NCBI GenBank assembly: GCA_009772925.1
Contig: WOUQ01000004.1
Coordinates: 230,631-294,630 of the forward strand
DNA from: a bacterium
Lineage (GTDB): Bacteria > Pseudomonadota > Gammaproteobacteria > Burkholderiales > Thiobacillaceae
DNA length: 64,000 nucleotides
Direction: 5' to 3'
Shown: piece by piece, positions 9,211 to 17,029 of the stretch
How the letters are laid out: each line of letters opens with the position of its first letter
Position numbering within the stretch: position 1 is the stretch's first letter
The notes under the pieces: model-generated
The model's input: only the letters and a program-made list of their open reading frames with translations
What the model was told of the DNA's origin: nothing
Databases searched by the model: none
Position numbers and translations under genes: made by a program

Positions 9211-10100
9211 TGGACAAGCGGCTAATTAATACGCTGCTGGATCTACTCCACTCGCCGGACAGCCGCATTCGTGCAAGTAAAGGGTTGCATGGATTCTGCG
9301 AGGAATACAACCTGGGGATGATGCAGGGCGCTTCCCTGGTCTTCTCGGAAAACGACAAAACAGAGATTGGCCGGATCCTCCAGGGCGAACTGGGGATTAA
9401 CCCCGCCACGACCACATCGGCAAGCTGGAAACAGCTCGACCGGGCGCAAAGTCTCGGTCTCGCGCATGACGAGAAGCTGTCTGGTTATTCCGTAGGTGCC
9501 GGTCGGCTGAGGCTGAAAACCCTAGCTGGGCGACTATTGCAAGTGGCCGGCGGTCGCTGGACTCTGCCAGCACGCGCCGATATTGGCCTGGACTTGGAGG
9601 TCGTGCTGGGAAGTCGAATCGGTCACGATTCTCTACTGATCGTCGAAAACCTCCAGACCTTCGACGATATCCACGAAGTTGGCCCGAACGTAACAGACTT
9701 ACTGGCTGACCGCGATCCCCTAGTGCTCTATCGGGGTGATGCTCAAGGCGGCACGCGCGCCGACGCCGTTCATGCCCTGATCGCACGGACCGTCTTGCCA
9801 GTTTATGTATTCGTGGATTTTGATCCCGCCGGAATGGTCATCGCTTCCGGACTACCAAGACTCGATCAGGTGCTCTCACCGGAATTGATGAAGTTAGAGG
9901 CATTGATCCGAACGAATGGCATTAGCCAACGCTATCTCGATCAGGTGGCGGCAGCCAGCCATGCGCTGGAACGCCTGGAAAGTGACCCGCGCATAGCCCC
10001 ACTATGGGATGTTCTCCGCAGGGTCGGTAAAGCTCTACCTCAGGAGTACTTTCATCACCGATTCACACAGAATGTGAGCCGCAGTATTAAAGCTACCTGA
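9207..10100 (+). CDS. jetD: Toprim nuclease of the Wadjet-type complex (JetD/MksG-like), short form
   Basis: The start ATG overlaps the kleisin stop (ATGA). The C-terminal half has Toprim features: LLIVENLQTF with Glu147, and VYVFVDFDPAGM with Asp204 and Asp206 plus the following glycine. This matches topoisomerase VI-like Toprim domains (DUF2220) of JetD/MksG, the subunit that cleaves DNA once the SMC motor stalls. The protein is only 297 residues, whereas described JetD proteins are usually near 400, so the N-terminal region (DUF3322-like in relatives) appears reduced. Cleavage by a metal-dependent mechanism is expected from the conserved acidic residues. Confidence 0.8.
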   Translation: MMDKRLINTLLDLLHSPDSRIRASKGLHGFCEEYNLGMMQGASLVFSENDKTEIGRILQGELGINPATTTSASWKQLDRAQSLGLAHDEKLSGYSVGAGRLRLKTLAGRLLQVAGGRWTLPARADIGLDLEVVLGSRIGHDSLLIVENLQTFDDIHEVGPNVTDLLADRDPLVLYRGDAQGGTRADAVHALIARTVLPVYVFVDFDPAGMVIASGLPRLDQVLSPELMKLEALIRTNGISQRYLDQVAAASHALERLESDPRIAPLWDVLRRVGKALPQEYFHHRFTQNVSRSIKAT

Positions 10101-10138
10101 CCAGTATGCTGATGGTCATCAGTAAAGGGAGGCTGGCC

Positions 10139-10375
10139 ATGATCCTTGATCTCATCCTCACGACCATTCTTGGCATCGTTGCCCTGAGTTTTCTGCTTTT
10201 CGTGTTGCTAATTGTTCTTGGGGCCTTCTTCTGGCGACCTGACCACCCGTTCTCCAGCGGGGTTCTGAAGTTCGCCCTCGTGGCCCTGGGCAATACTGGC
10301 GACATCCTGATCAAAAGTGGCCAGGGTCTCATTCTGGGGGATAAATGTTGCCATGCCCCATGGCCCATGCCCTGA
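10139..10375 (+). CDS. Small membrane protein downstream of the Wadjet-type operon
   Basis: This 78-codon gene starts at ATG 10139, six bases after AAGGGAGG; an in-frame ATG at 10106 lacks such a site. The first 35 residues form one long hydrophobic helix (LILTTILGIVALSFLLFVLLIVLGAFFW), followed by a short amphipathic part and a C-terminus with two adjacent cysteines (DKCCHAPWPMP). It lies 38 bases after jetD on the same strand with no terminator seen, so it may be a fifth gene of the operon. No family recognised. Confidence 0.55.
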   Translation: MILDLILTTILGIVALSFLLFVLLIVLGAFFWRPDHPFSSGVLKFALVALGNTGDILIKSGQGLILGDKCCHAPWPMP

Positions 10376-10390
10376 AAAAGCCGAATTAAA

Positions 10391-10429
10391 ACCATGACAT
10401 CAGATACATAGACTATGTGTTTTCATGGT
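10391..10429. promoter_or_regulatory. Nested palindromes upstream of the DUF4143 ATPase gene
   Basis: A perfect 13-base palindrome, ACATAGACTATGT (10406-10418), lies between a second inverted pair, ACCATGA (10391-10397) and TCATGGT (10423-10429). The set ends 11 bases before the ATG at 10441. It could be an operator for autoregulation, or a recognition site for a neighbouring system. A TAAAAAT stretch at 10429-10435 could act as a -10 element, in which case the transcript would have almost no leader. Confidence 0.45.
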
Positions 10430-10440
10430 AAAAATAGGCC

Positions 10441-11592
10441 ATGCTCAGCCGTGAAACCCATCTTTCCAGCCTCTCCGCGTTACTGACCGAATTCCCGATC
10501 GTGGCCTTGGTGGGCGCGCGTCAGGTCGGCAAGACCACGCTGGCCAAGGCGCTGGCGGCGGCTTATCCCGGTGAGTCACATTTTTTCGATCTGGAAGATG
10601 CCCGCGTCGATGCCCGGCTGGCTTCGCCGATGCTGGCCCTGGGGAATGTGACTGGCTTGGTGGTACTGGACGAGGTGCAGATTCGGCCCGACCTGTTTCC
10701 GGCCTTGCGCGTGCTGGCGGACCGGCCCGATTGGCCTGCGCGGTTCCTGATCCTGGGTTCCGCCTCGCCTGAACTCATGCAGCGCAGCGCGGAAAGCCTG
10801 GCCGGACGCATCGCCTACCATGAACTGCCCGGGCTGGACCTGCGCGAGGCGGGCGCGGCCAACAGCGCCGCGCTCTGGCTGCGTGGCGGCTTTCCCCGCT
10901 CGTATCTGGCGGCCAGCGACAGCGCCAGCCAGCGTTGGCGGCATGAATTCATCCGTACCTACCTGGAGCGCGACATCCCTGCCCTGGGCCTGCGTCTGGC
11001 TCCCACCACACTGCGCCGCTTCTGGAGCATGCTCGCCCATTATCACGGCCAGACCTGGAACGGCTCCGAGCTGGCGCGCGCCTTCGGCGTGACCGAACGC
11101 ACGGTGCGGCATTACCTGGACATCCTGGCGGGCACTTACATGGTGCGCATCCTGCAACCCTGGCATGAGAATCTGGGCAAACGCCAGGTCAAGGCGCCGA
11201 AGGTCTATCTCGCCGACAGCGGCATCCTGCACACCCTGCTGGATATCGCGGGCCAAGACGCTTTGCAGGGCCACCCCAAGGTCGGCGCTTCCTGGGAAGG
11301 CTTCGCGCTCACCCAGGTGGTGCGTTGGCTCAACGTCCACCAGGGCGTGGAATGGCGCAACTGCGCTTACTGGAAGCTCCACACCGGCGCCGAACTGGAC
11401 CTGTTCGTGCAGACCCCGGGCCAGCGCCTGGGCTACGAGTTCAAGCTCAGCGACAGCCCCCGTCTCACCCCGTCCATGCGCTCCGCCCTGGAAAACCTGG
11501 CACTGGACAAGCTGTATGTCGTCCATGCCGGAAACGACGCTTTTCCGTTGGACGAGCGGATCGATGCAGTGCCGTTGGGGCGGTTCGGCTGA
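10441..11592 (+). CDS. ATPase of the AAA_14/DUF4143 family
   Basis: This 383-residue protein shows Walker A GARQVGKTT (25-33) and Walker B GLVVLDEVQ (72-80) with a sensor-like FLILGSASPEL. The C-terminal half carries the DUF4143 signature, including ELDLFVQ...LGYEFKLS near residues 318-337; the spaced E-x-D and E-F-K resemble a PD-(D/E)XK nuclease core, as is usual in this family. A winged-helix-like stretch (ELARAFGVTERTVRHYLDIL) lies between. Such proteins are common in genomic islands and have no firm biochemical role. Composition is more GC-rich than the SMC operon, so it may be a separate acquisition. Confidence 0.85.
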   Translation: MLSRETHLSSLSALLTEFPIVALVGARQVGKTTLAKALAAAYPGESHFFDLEDARVDARLASPMLALGNVTGLVVLDEVQIRPDLFPALRVLADRPDWPARFLILGSASPELMQRSAESLAGRIAYHELPGLDLREAGAANSAALWLRGGFPRSYLAASDSASQRWRHEFIRTYLERDIPALGLRLAPTTLRRFWSMLAHYHGQTWNGSELARAFGVTERTVRHYLDILAGTYMVRILQPWHENLGKRQVKAPKVYLADSGILHTLLDIAGQDALQGHPKVGASWEGFALTQVVRWLNVHQGVEWRNCAYWKLHTGAELDLFVQTPGQRLGYEFKLSDSPRLTPSMRSALENLALDKLYVVHAGNDAFPLDERIDAVPLGRFG

Positions 11593-11679
11593 GCCCTGTT
11601 CTCGGGCGCCGAAGGCGCGCGCGAATCGCTTTCCCCGCCTCGCGTGCTTGTTTCGGTTGAAGCAACCGCGTGTTGGCCT

Positions 11680-13188
11680 TCACTCCTCCCGCCGCAACTG
11701 CGGGAACAGGATGACGTCGCGGATGCTGGGGGAGTCGGTGAGCAGCATGATCAGGCGGTCGATGCCGATGCCTTCGCCGGCGGTGGGGGGCAGGCCGTGT
11801 TCGAGGGCGCGGATGTAGTCCTTGTCCTTGAACATGGCTTCCTCGTCGCCGGCTTCCTTGGCGGCCACCTGGGCGTCGAAGCGGGCTTCCTGGTCTTCCG
11901 GGTCGTTCAGTTCGGAGAAGCCGTTGGCGATCTCGCGGCCCACCATGAACAGCTCGAAGCGGTCGGTGACTTCCGGGTTCTGGTCATTGCGGCGGGCCAG
12001 GGGGGAGGTCTCGGCCGGGTAGTCAATGATGAAGGTGGGCTGGATCAGCAGGTGTTCGGTGGTTTCCTCGAACAGGGTCAGTTGCAGGCCGCCCAGGCCG
12101 TCCTTGGGGCGGTAGGCGATCTGGCGGCGTTGCAGTTCGGCGAGGACGAAGTCCTGGTCGTGCAGGGGGGCGTCGCGCAGTTCCGGGTGGTAGTGGCGCA
12201 CGGCGTCGAGCGCGGTCATGCGCGCGAAGGGGGCGGAGAGGTCGATCTGGTGGCCCTGGTAGGGCACGTGGGTGGTACCCAGCACCTTTTGCGCGATCTC
12301 GCGGAACATGGCCTCGGTGAAATCCATGAGGTAGCGGTAGTCGCGATAGGCCTCGTAGAACTCCACCATGGTGAATTCCGGGTTGTGGCGGGTGGAGATG
12401 CCTTCGTTGCGGAAGTTGCGGTTGATCTCGAAGACCTTTTCCAGGCCGCCCACCACCAGGCGCTTGAGATAGAGCTCCGGCGCGATGCGCAGGAACAGTT
12501 GCATGTCGAGGGCGTTGTGGTGGGTGACGAAGGGCTTGGCGTTCGCGCCGCCGGGGATGGGGTGCATCATCGGCGTTTCCACTTCCAGGTAGCCGTGGCG
12601 CACGAAGAATTCGCGCATGGCCTGGATGACCTGCGAGCGGACGATGAAGGTGCGGCGGGAAGCCTCGTTGGTGATCAGGTCGAGGTAGCGCTGACGGTAT
12701 TTCTGCTCCTGGTCGGTGAGGCCGTGGAATTTTTCCGGCAGCGGCCGCAGAGCCTTGGCGAGCAGGCGCACCGAGTTGCACTGGATGGTGAGTTCGTTGG
12801 TCTTGGTGCGGAACAGGGTGCCGCTCACGCCCAGGATGTCGCCCAGGTCCATGCGCTTGAAGGCGTCGTAGGCTTCCTCGCCTACGGCTTCCCTGGCCAC
12901 GTAGATCTGCATGCGCCCGCTCATGTCCTGCAGGGTGGCGAAGCTGGCCTTGCCCATCACCCGCTTGAGCATCATGCGGCCGGCCAGTTGCACGGGGACG
13001 GGCGCGGTTTCCAGCTCTTCCTTGGTGACTTCGCCGTGGGCGGCTTGGAGCTCGCCGGCGTAATCCCTGCGCTCGAAATCGTTGGGGAAGGCGATGCCCT
13101 GCTGGCGGATGCCGGCGAGCTTCTCGCGGCGCTCGGCGATGATCTGGTTTTCGTCCTGGTGGGCGGGTTGGAGGTTCTCGGTATGCAT
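11680..13188 (-). CDS. lysS: Lysyl-tRNA synthetase, class II
   Basis: The enzyme attaches lysine to tRNA-Lys. The 502-residue length fits bacterial LysS. An N-terminal OB fold (about 65-150) is followed by the class II core, with motif 2 in [23 protein letters not shown] and motif 3 in [12 protein letters not shown] close to the C-terminus. The start MHTENLQ at 13188 is chosen because it gives the usual length; the frame is open further upstream only because it runs antiparallel through prfB in another phase. It follows prfB by 20 bases, the same order as in many proteobacteria. Confidence 0.97.
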   Translation of the reverse strand: MHTENLQPAHQDENQIIAERREKLAGIRQQGIAFPNDFERRDYAGELQAAHGEVTKEELETAPVPVQLAGRMMLKRVMGKASFATLQDMSGRMQIYVAREAVGEEAYDAFKRMDLGDILGVSGTLFRTKTNELTIQCNSVRLLAKALRPLPEKFHGLTDQEQKYRQRYLDLITNEASRRTFIVRSQVIQAMREFFVRHGYLEVETPMMHPIPGGANAKPFVTHHNALDMQLFLRIAPELYLKRLVVGGLEKVFEINRNFRNEGISTRHNPEFTMVEFYEAYRDYRYLMDFTEAMFREIAQKVLGTTHVPYQGHQIDLSAPFARMTALDAVRHYHPELRDAPLHDQDFVLAELQRRQIAYRPKDGLGGLQLTLFEETTEHLLIQPTFIIDYPAETSPLARRNDQNPEVTDRFELFMVGREIANGFSELNDPEDQEARFDAQVAAKEAGDEEAMFKDKDYIRALEHGLPPTAGEGIGIDRLIMLLTDSPSIRDVILFPQLRREE

Positions 13189-13208
13189 GGAATGTTTCTC
13201 GTTGTGTG

Positions 13209-14313
13209 TCAGACGCCCTGCTTCAGGGATGCCTCGATGAAGCCGTCCAGGTCGCCGTCGAGCACGGCCTGGGTGTTGCCCACCTCGTAGTTGGTGCGCA
13301 GGTCCTTGATGCGCGACTGGTCGAGCACGTAGCTGCGGATCTGGTGGCCCCAGCCGATGTCGGTCTTGGCGTCCTCCAGCTGCTGCTGGGCGGCCTGGCG
13401 CTTGCGCAGTTCGGCCTCGTACAGGCGCGACTTCAGCATGGCCATGGCCTCGGCCTTGTTGCGGTGCTGGGAACGGTCGTTCTGGCACTGCACGACGATG
13501 TTGGTGGGCAGGTGGGTGATGCGCACCGCCGAGTCGGTCTTGTTGATGTGCTGGCCGCCGGCGCCGGAGGCGCGGTAGGTGTCGATGCGCAGGTCGGCGG
13601 GGTTGATCTCCACTTCGATGGAGTCGTCCACTTCCGGATAGACGAAGACGCTGGCGAAGGAAGTGTGGCGGCGGGCGTTGGAGTCGAAGGGCGACTTGCG
13701 CACCAGGCGGTGCACGCCGGTTTCCGTGCGCAGATACCCATACGCATACTCGCCGGAAATCTTCAGGGCGGCGGACTTCAGGCCCGCGACCTCGCCTTCC
13801 GATTCCTCCAGCACCTCCACCTTGAAGCCGCGCCGCTCGCCGTAGCGCACGTACATGCGCGCCAGCATGCCGGCCCAGTCCTGCGCCTCGGTACCGCCGG
13901 AGCCGGCCTGGATGTCGACGAAGCAATTGGCGCCGTCCAGCTCGCCGGAGAACATGCGGCGAAATTCCATGTCCGCCACCCGCTTCTCCAACTCCGCCAC
14001 GTCGGCCTCGACGGAGACCAGGGTGGCGTCGTCGTCCTCCATCCTGGCGAGTTCGAACAGCTCGCGGTGGTCGGCGATGTCCTGGCCGATGCCGTCCAGG
14101 TTGAGCACCACGCCTTCCAGTTCCTTGCGCTCGCGGCCCAGGTCCTGGGCGCGCTTGGCGTCGTTCCAGACGCCCGGGTCTTCCAGCAGGCCGGCTACTT
14201 CCTGCAAACGGTCACGTTTGCCAGGGTAGTCAAAGATACCCCCGTAGTTCGTCGGCGCGGCGCGCCAGGTCGTTCAGGGTGGTTTCGATGAGGTTGAGGC
14301 GTTCGGCTTCCAC
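13209..14313 (-). CDS. prfB: Peptide chain release factor 2, with programmed +1 frameshift
   Basis: RF2 terminates translation at UGA and UAA. The gene is in two phases: GTG 14313 opens 27 codons ([17 protein letters not shown]... ending RGYL) up to an in-frame TGA at 14232-14230, and a +1 shift continues as [14 protein letters not shown] to the stop at 13209. The joined N-terminus matches the RF2 family (LRGYLDY). The stop-codon recognition tripeptide SPF is in [12 protein letters not shown] and the catalytic GGQ is in [13 protein letters not shown]. No ATG start is available in the first phase. It is cotranscribed with lysS. Confidence 0.95.
14229..14244 (-). promoter_or_regulatory. prfB programmed frameshift site
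   Basis: Read on the minus strand the site is CGGGGGTATCTTTGAC. It has a Shine-Dalgarno-like GGGGG, a short spacer, the slippery codon CTT and TGA followed by C. This is the classical autoregulatory site: low RF2 lets ribosomes pause at UGA and shift +1 to make more RF2. Confidence 0.95.
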
Positions 14314-14345
14314 GGCGCGGTTCCAGAAAAAAACAAGGCGCGGAT

Positions 14346-14351
14346 TATACC
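14346..14351 (-). promoter_or_regulatory. Possible -10 element for prfB-lysS
   Basis: The minus strand reads TATAAT at this position, 33 bases upstream of the prfB GTG. The DNA further upstream is very GC-rich and has no convincing -35 box, so this is a weak call based on the perfect hexamer and its position alone. Confidence 0.35.
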
Positions 14352-14423
14352 CGCGCCCGGTCCGGCCGCCCCGTCACGGACACTGCGTGCGCGGGGCGGC
14401 GGTATGCAAGCCTGCGTCAGGCG

Positions 14424-14789
14424 TTATTCCACCCGCACCTCGATGCGCCGGGGCTGGGCGTGCGCGGCCTTGGGAATGCGCAGCTTGAGCACGCCGTGGG
14501 CGAACTCGGCGCCCACCTTTTCGCTGTCCAGTTCCTTGGACAGGGTAAACACGCGCCGGTAGCGTGGCAGGCTGACCTCGGCGTGGGTGGCTTCCATGCC
14601 TTCGGGGATGTCCAGGGCCACTTCGCCCTCGATGGTCAGGGTGTCCACCTCCACGTGCAGGCTGAGCTTGTCCTTGGGCACACCGGGCAGGTCGGCGTAG
14701 AGGGTGATGCCGTTGGCATCCTCGATCACGTCCACCGGGGGCATCAGGGTGGGCTCGGGGGTTTGCGTGTCACGGGTCTGTTCACTCAT
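14424..14789 (-). CDS. Small heat-shock protein, Hsp20/alpha-crystallin family
   Basis: This 121-residue chaperone contains the alpha-crystallin domain (GITLYADLPGVPKDKLSLHVEVDTLTIEGE... to LPRYRRVFTLSKELD... and HGVLKLRIPK). The C-terminal RRIEVRV provides the I-x-V-type anchor used for oligomer assembly. The start at 14789 follows GAGGAGC. It lies 11 bases after a second hsp20 gene and shares its promoter, so the two are an operon. These proteins hold unfolding proteins during stress for refolding by the DnaK system, which is encoded further along this window. Confidence 0.93.
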   Translation of the reverse strand: MSEQTRDTQTPEPTLMPPVDVIEDANGITLYADLPGVPKDKLSLHVEVDTLTIEGEVALDIPEGMEATHAEVSLPRYRRVFTLSKELDSEKVGAEFAHGVLKLRIPKAAHAQPRRIEVRVE

Positions 14790-14800
14790 GGTCGGGCTCC

Positions 14801-15235
14801 TCAATCGATGCTGATGCGCCGGGGCTGGGCGGCGGCCCGGCGCTGGATGCTGATGTGCAGCACGCCGTCGCGGTACTTCGCGCTCACGGCGTTGGCGTCC
14901 ACATCGTCGGGCAGGGTCACCACGCGGCGGAAGCGGCCGGCGAAGCGCTCGTCGATGTGCACCGAGGCCTTCTCCGGCACCGCCTCGGCCTTGCGCTCGC
15001 CGGCGATGGTGAGCACGCCCTTTTCCAGTTGCACGTCGATGCTGGCCGGATCGACGCCTGGGGCGAAGGCGTAGATTTCCACCGACTTGGCGGTGCCGCC
15101 GACGTTCATGGCCGGGAAGCCACCGCGGGCGACGCCACGGATGCTGGGGGACAACTCGTAGGACTGCTGCATCTCGCGCTGCAGGCGGTCGAGTTCCGCG
15201 AAGAGGTCGCGGGGAAACAGGGAGCGGTACATCAT
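14801..15235 (-). CDS. Small heat-shock protein, Hsp20/alpha-crystallin family
   Basis: About 144 residues beginning MMYRSLFPRDLFAELDRLQREM, a typical N-terminal arm. The alpha-crystallin domain follows (SVEIYAFAPGVDPASIDVQLEKGVLTIAGE..., RFRRVVTLPDDVD, DGVLHISIQRR) with the C-terminal RRISI anchor. GGAGG lies four bases before the first of two adjacent ATG codons and seven before the second; either may be used. It is the first gene of a two-gene hsp20 operon, behind a sigma-32-like promoter that is back to back with the cbpA promoter. Confidence 0.94.
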   Translation of the reverse strand: MMYRSLFPRDLFAELDRLQREMQQSYELSPSIRGVARGGFPAMNVGGTAKSVEIYAFAPGVDPASIDVQLEKGVLTIAGERKAEAVPEKASVHIDERFAGRFRRVVTLPDDVDANAVSAKYRDGVLHISIQRRAAAQPRRISID

Positions 15236-15288
15236 GGTGCCTCCATTTCGGGTTGGGTAGGCGCCGGACGTCGGCGCCGCTGCTTCCG

Positions 15289-15316
15289 ATTTAGGGATGG
15301 ATTGGCCGGCTTCAAG
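15289..15316 (-). promoter_or_regulatory. Sigma-32-like promoter for the hsp20 pair
   Basis: On the minus strand CTTGAA (15316-15311), a 14-base spacer and CCCTAAAT (15296-15289) match the heat-shock consensus CTTGAA-N11-16-CCCCATNT closely. It ends 54 bases before the hsp20 start. Confidence 0.65.
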
Positions 15317-15318
15317 GC

Positions 15319-15346
15319 CTTGATGTTCCATCGTCCATCCCGCATC
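15319..15346 (+). promoter_or_regulatory. Sigma-32-like promoter for cbpA-cbpM
   Basis: CTTGAT (15319-15324), a 14-base spacer and CCCGCATC (15339-15346) resemble the heat-shock consensus. The -35 box starts two bases after the -35 box of the divergent hsp20 promoter, so the two are back to back. Confidence 0.55.
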
Positions 15347-15393
15347 TTGTGGGGTTACCGAATACCACCGAGCAACCTCGACAAGGGCACGCC

Positions 15394-16338
15394 ATGCAAT
15401 TCAAGGATTACTACCAGACCCTGGGGGTGGGCAGGGAGGCTACGGCGGAGGAGATCAAGAAGGCCTTCCGCAAGCTCGCCCGCAAGTACCACCCGGACGT
15501 CTCCAAGGAGGCGGACGCCGAACTGCGCATGAAGGAGGTCAACGAGGCCCACGCCGTGCTCTCCGACCCGGAGAAGCGCGCCGCCTACGACCAGTTGGGC
15601 GCCCATTACCGGCCCGGCCAGGAGTTCCGGCCACCGCCGGACTGGGACGCCGGCTTCGAATTCTCCGGCGGCGGTTTCCGGCCGGGCGAGGCCGCCGACT
15701 ACAGCGACTTCTTCGCCGAGCTGTTCGGCCGCATGGGCGCGCGCGACGCCGGCTTCCGGGCCGGCGGGCAAGGATTCCGCGGCGCCGGCGAGGACCATCA
15801 CGCCAAGGTGATGCTCGACATCGAGGACGCCTTCCGCGGCGCCACCCGGCAGATCAGCCTGCGCGTGCCGCAAGTGGATGCCCAGGGCCGCGTGCAGTTG
15901 GCCACCCGCACCCTCAACGTGCGCATTCCCAAAGGCGTGCGCGAGGGCCAGGTCATCCGCCTGGCCGGGCAGGGCGCGCCGGGCCTGGGCGGCGGCCCGG
16001 CCGGCGACCTGCTGCTGGAGGTGCGCTTCCGGCCGCACGACCGCCTGCGCGCCGAGGGCCGCGATCTGCACCTGGCCCTGCCGGTGGCGCCCTGGGAGGC
16101 GGCACTGGGCGCCGTGGTGGCGGTGGAGTTGCCGGACGGCGCGGTCAAGGTGCGCATCCCCGAGGGCGCCCAGAGCGGCCGCCAGTTGCGCGTGCGCGGC
16201 AAGGGCCTGCCCGGCGATCCGCCCGGCGACCTGCTGCTGGATCTGCGCGTCGTCCTGCCGCCGGCCGACACGCCGCGCGCCCGCGAACTCTACGAAACCA
16301 TGGCGAGGGAACTCGCCTTCGATGCGCGGAGGGTCTGA
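15394..16338 (+). CDS. cbpA: Curved DNA-binding protein / DnaJ-class co-chaperone CbpA
   Basis: 314 residues. The J domain (about 4-68) has the DnaK-activating HPD in [10 protein letters not shown] Gly/Phe-rich linker follows ([27 protein letters not shown]), then two beta-sandwich substrate domains. There is no zinc finger, which separates CbpA from DnaJ. CbpA stimulates DnaK and binds curved DNA in starved cells. The start is [12 protein letters not shown] at 15394. cbpM follows three bases later, the usual pairing, and the promoter is heat-shock-like. Confidence 0.93.
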   Translation: MQFKDYYQTLGVGREATAEEIKKAFRKLARKYHPDVSKEADAELRMKEVNEAHAVLSDPEKRAAYDQLGAHYRPGQEFRPPPDWDAGFEFSGGGFRPGEAADYSDFFAELFGRMGARDAGFRAGGQGFRGAGEDHHAKVMLDIEDAFRGATRQISLRVPQVDAQGRVQLATRTLNVRIPKGVREGQVIRLAGQGAPGLGGGPAGDLLLEVRFRPHDRLRAEGRDLHLALPVAPWEAALGAVVAVELPDGAVKVRIPEGAQSGRQLRVRGKGLPGDPPGDLLLDLRVVLPPADTPRARELYETMARELAFDARRV

Positions 16339-16341
16339 GTC

Positions 16342-16656
16342 ATGCCTGAACGCGAAGACGACATCCTGCTGGGTAGCCTGATGGAGGAGACCTGGCTCAC
16401 CCTGGAACAGGTGGCCGCCGCCTGTCCCGTCGAGCCCGCCTGGCTGCTGGCCCACATCGAGTCGGGCCTGTTCCCGCACGCCGAGAGCGTCGCCGGCGTC
16501 TGGCGCTTTTCCGGCGCGGCCCTGCAGCGCGCCCGCCGCATGCGGCAACTGGAACAGGATTTCGAGGCGGTGCCGGAACTTGCCGCGCTAATGGCGGACT
16601 TGCTGGAGGAGATGGACGCGCTACGTGTCCGTCTGCGTTGCGCGGGGTTGGAGTAG
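16342..16656 (+). CDS. cbpM: Chaperone modulator CbpM
   Basis: This 104-residue protein has the MerR-like helical layout of CbpM: an N-terminal recognition part (LTLEQVAAACPVEPAWLLAHIESGLF), VWRFSGAALQRARRMRQLEQDF, and a C-terminal helix (ALMADLLEEMDALRVRL). CbpM binds the J domain of CbpA and blocks both its co-chaperone and DNA-binding activities. It is directly behind cbpA in the same operon. Confidence 0.9.
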   Translation: MPEREDDILLGSLMEETWLTLEQVAAACPVEPAWLLAHIESGLFPHAESVAGVWRFSGAALQRARRMRQLEQDFEAVPELAALMADLLEEMDALRVRLRCAGLE

Positions 16657-16678
16657 GGCGGTTATGCCGCAGGCCGGC

Positions 16679-17029
16679 TCAGGATGATTCGAGCTCAGCC
16701 AGAAGACCCCGCACCGCATCGAGCAGGGGAGGCAAGTCCTGGTGCACCACATTCCACACGGTGGTGTGGTTGACCAGGGCGTAACCGTGAATGAGCTGAT
16801 TGCGGAAAGCGACGATTTGCGCGTGATGGGGAATGCGCGCGGCGAGGGAAGAATCGAGCTTTGCCAGTTGGTTCAGCGCTTCGCCAATGATTTCAAACTT
16901 TCGCTCCACCGCTGCGTGGACCATCGGCGATTCCGCATAGTCGAAGGGTCCGAGATCGCCCACGAACCGCCCGATGGCCTGCGCGGCTTCTCGCACGTCC
17001 CAGAGGTAGGCGCGGACGTCACGTTGCAT
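16679..17029 (-). CDS. hepT: HepT-like toxin (DUF86 family)
   Basis: 116 residues starting MQRDVRAYLW at 17029. The HEPN RNase motif R-x4-H-x-Y is present as RNQLIHGY (Arg76, His81, Tyr83). In HepT/MntA pairs the toxin is an RNase that the antitoxin inactivates by AMPylation of the tyrosine next to the motif. It overlaps the mntA-like gene upstream by 11 bases and is read on the same strand, antitoxin first. Confidence 0.88.
   Translation of the reverse strand: MQRDVRAYLWDVREAAQAIGRFVGDLGPFDYAESPMVHAAVERKFEIIGEALNQLAKLDSSLAARIPHHAQIVAFRNQLIHGYALVNHTTVWNVVHQDLPPLLDAVRGLLAELESS

Noticed and set aside
11644..13290. A 548-codon plus-strand open frame opposite lysS
   Set aside because: It is antiparallel to a certain gene and its protein is low-complexity with no domain.
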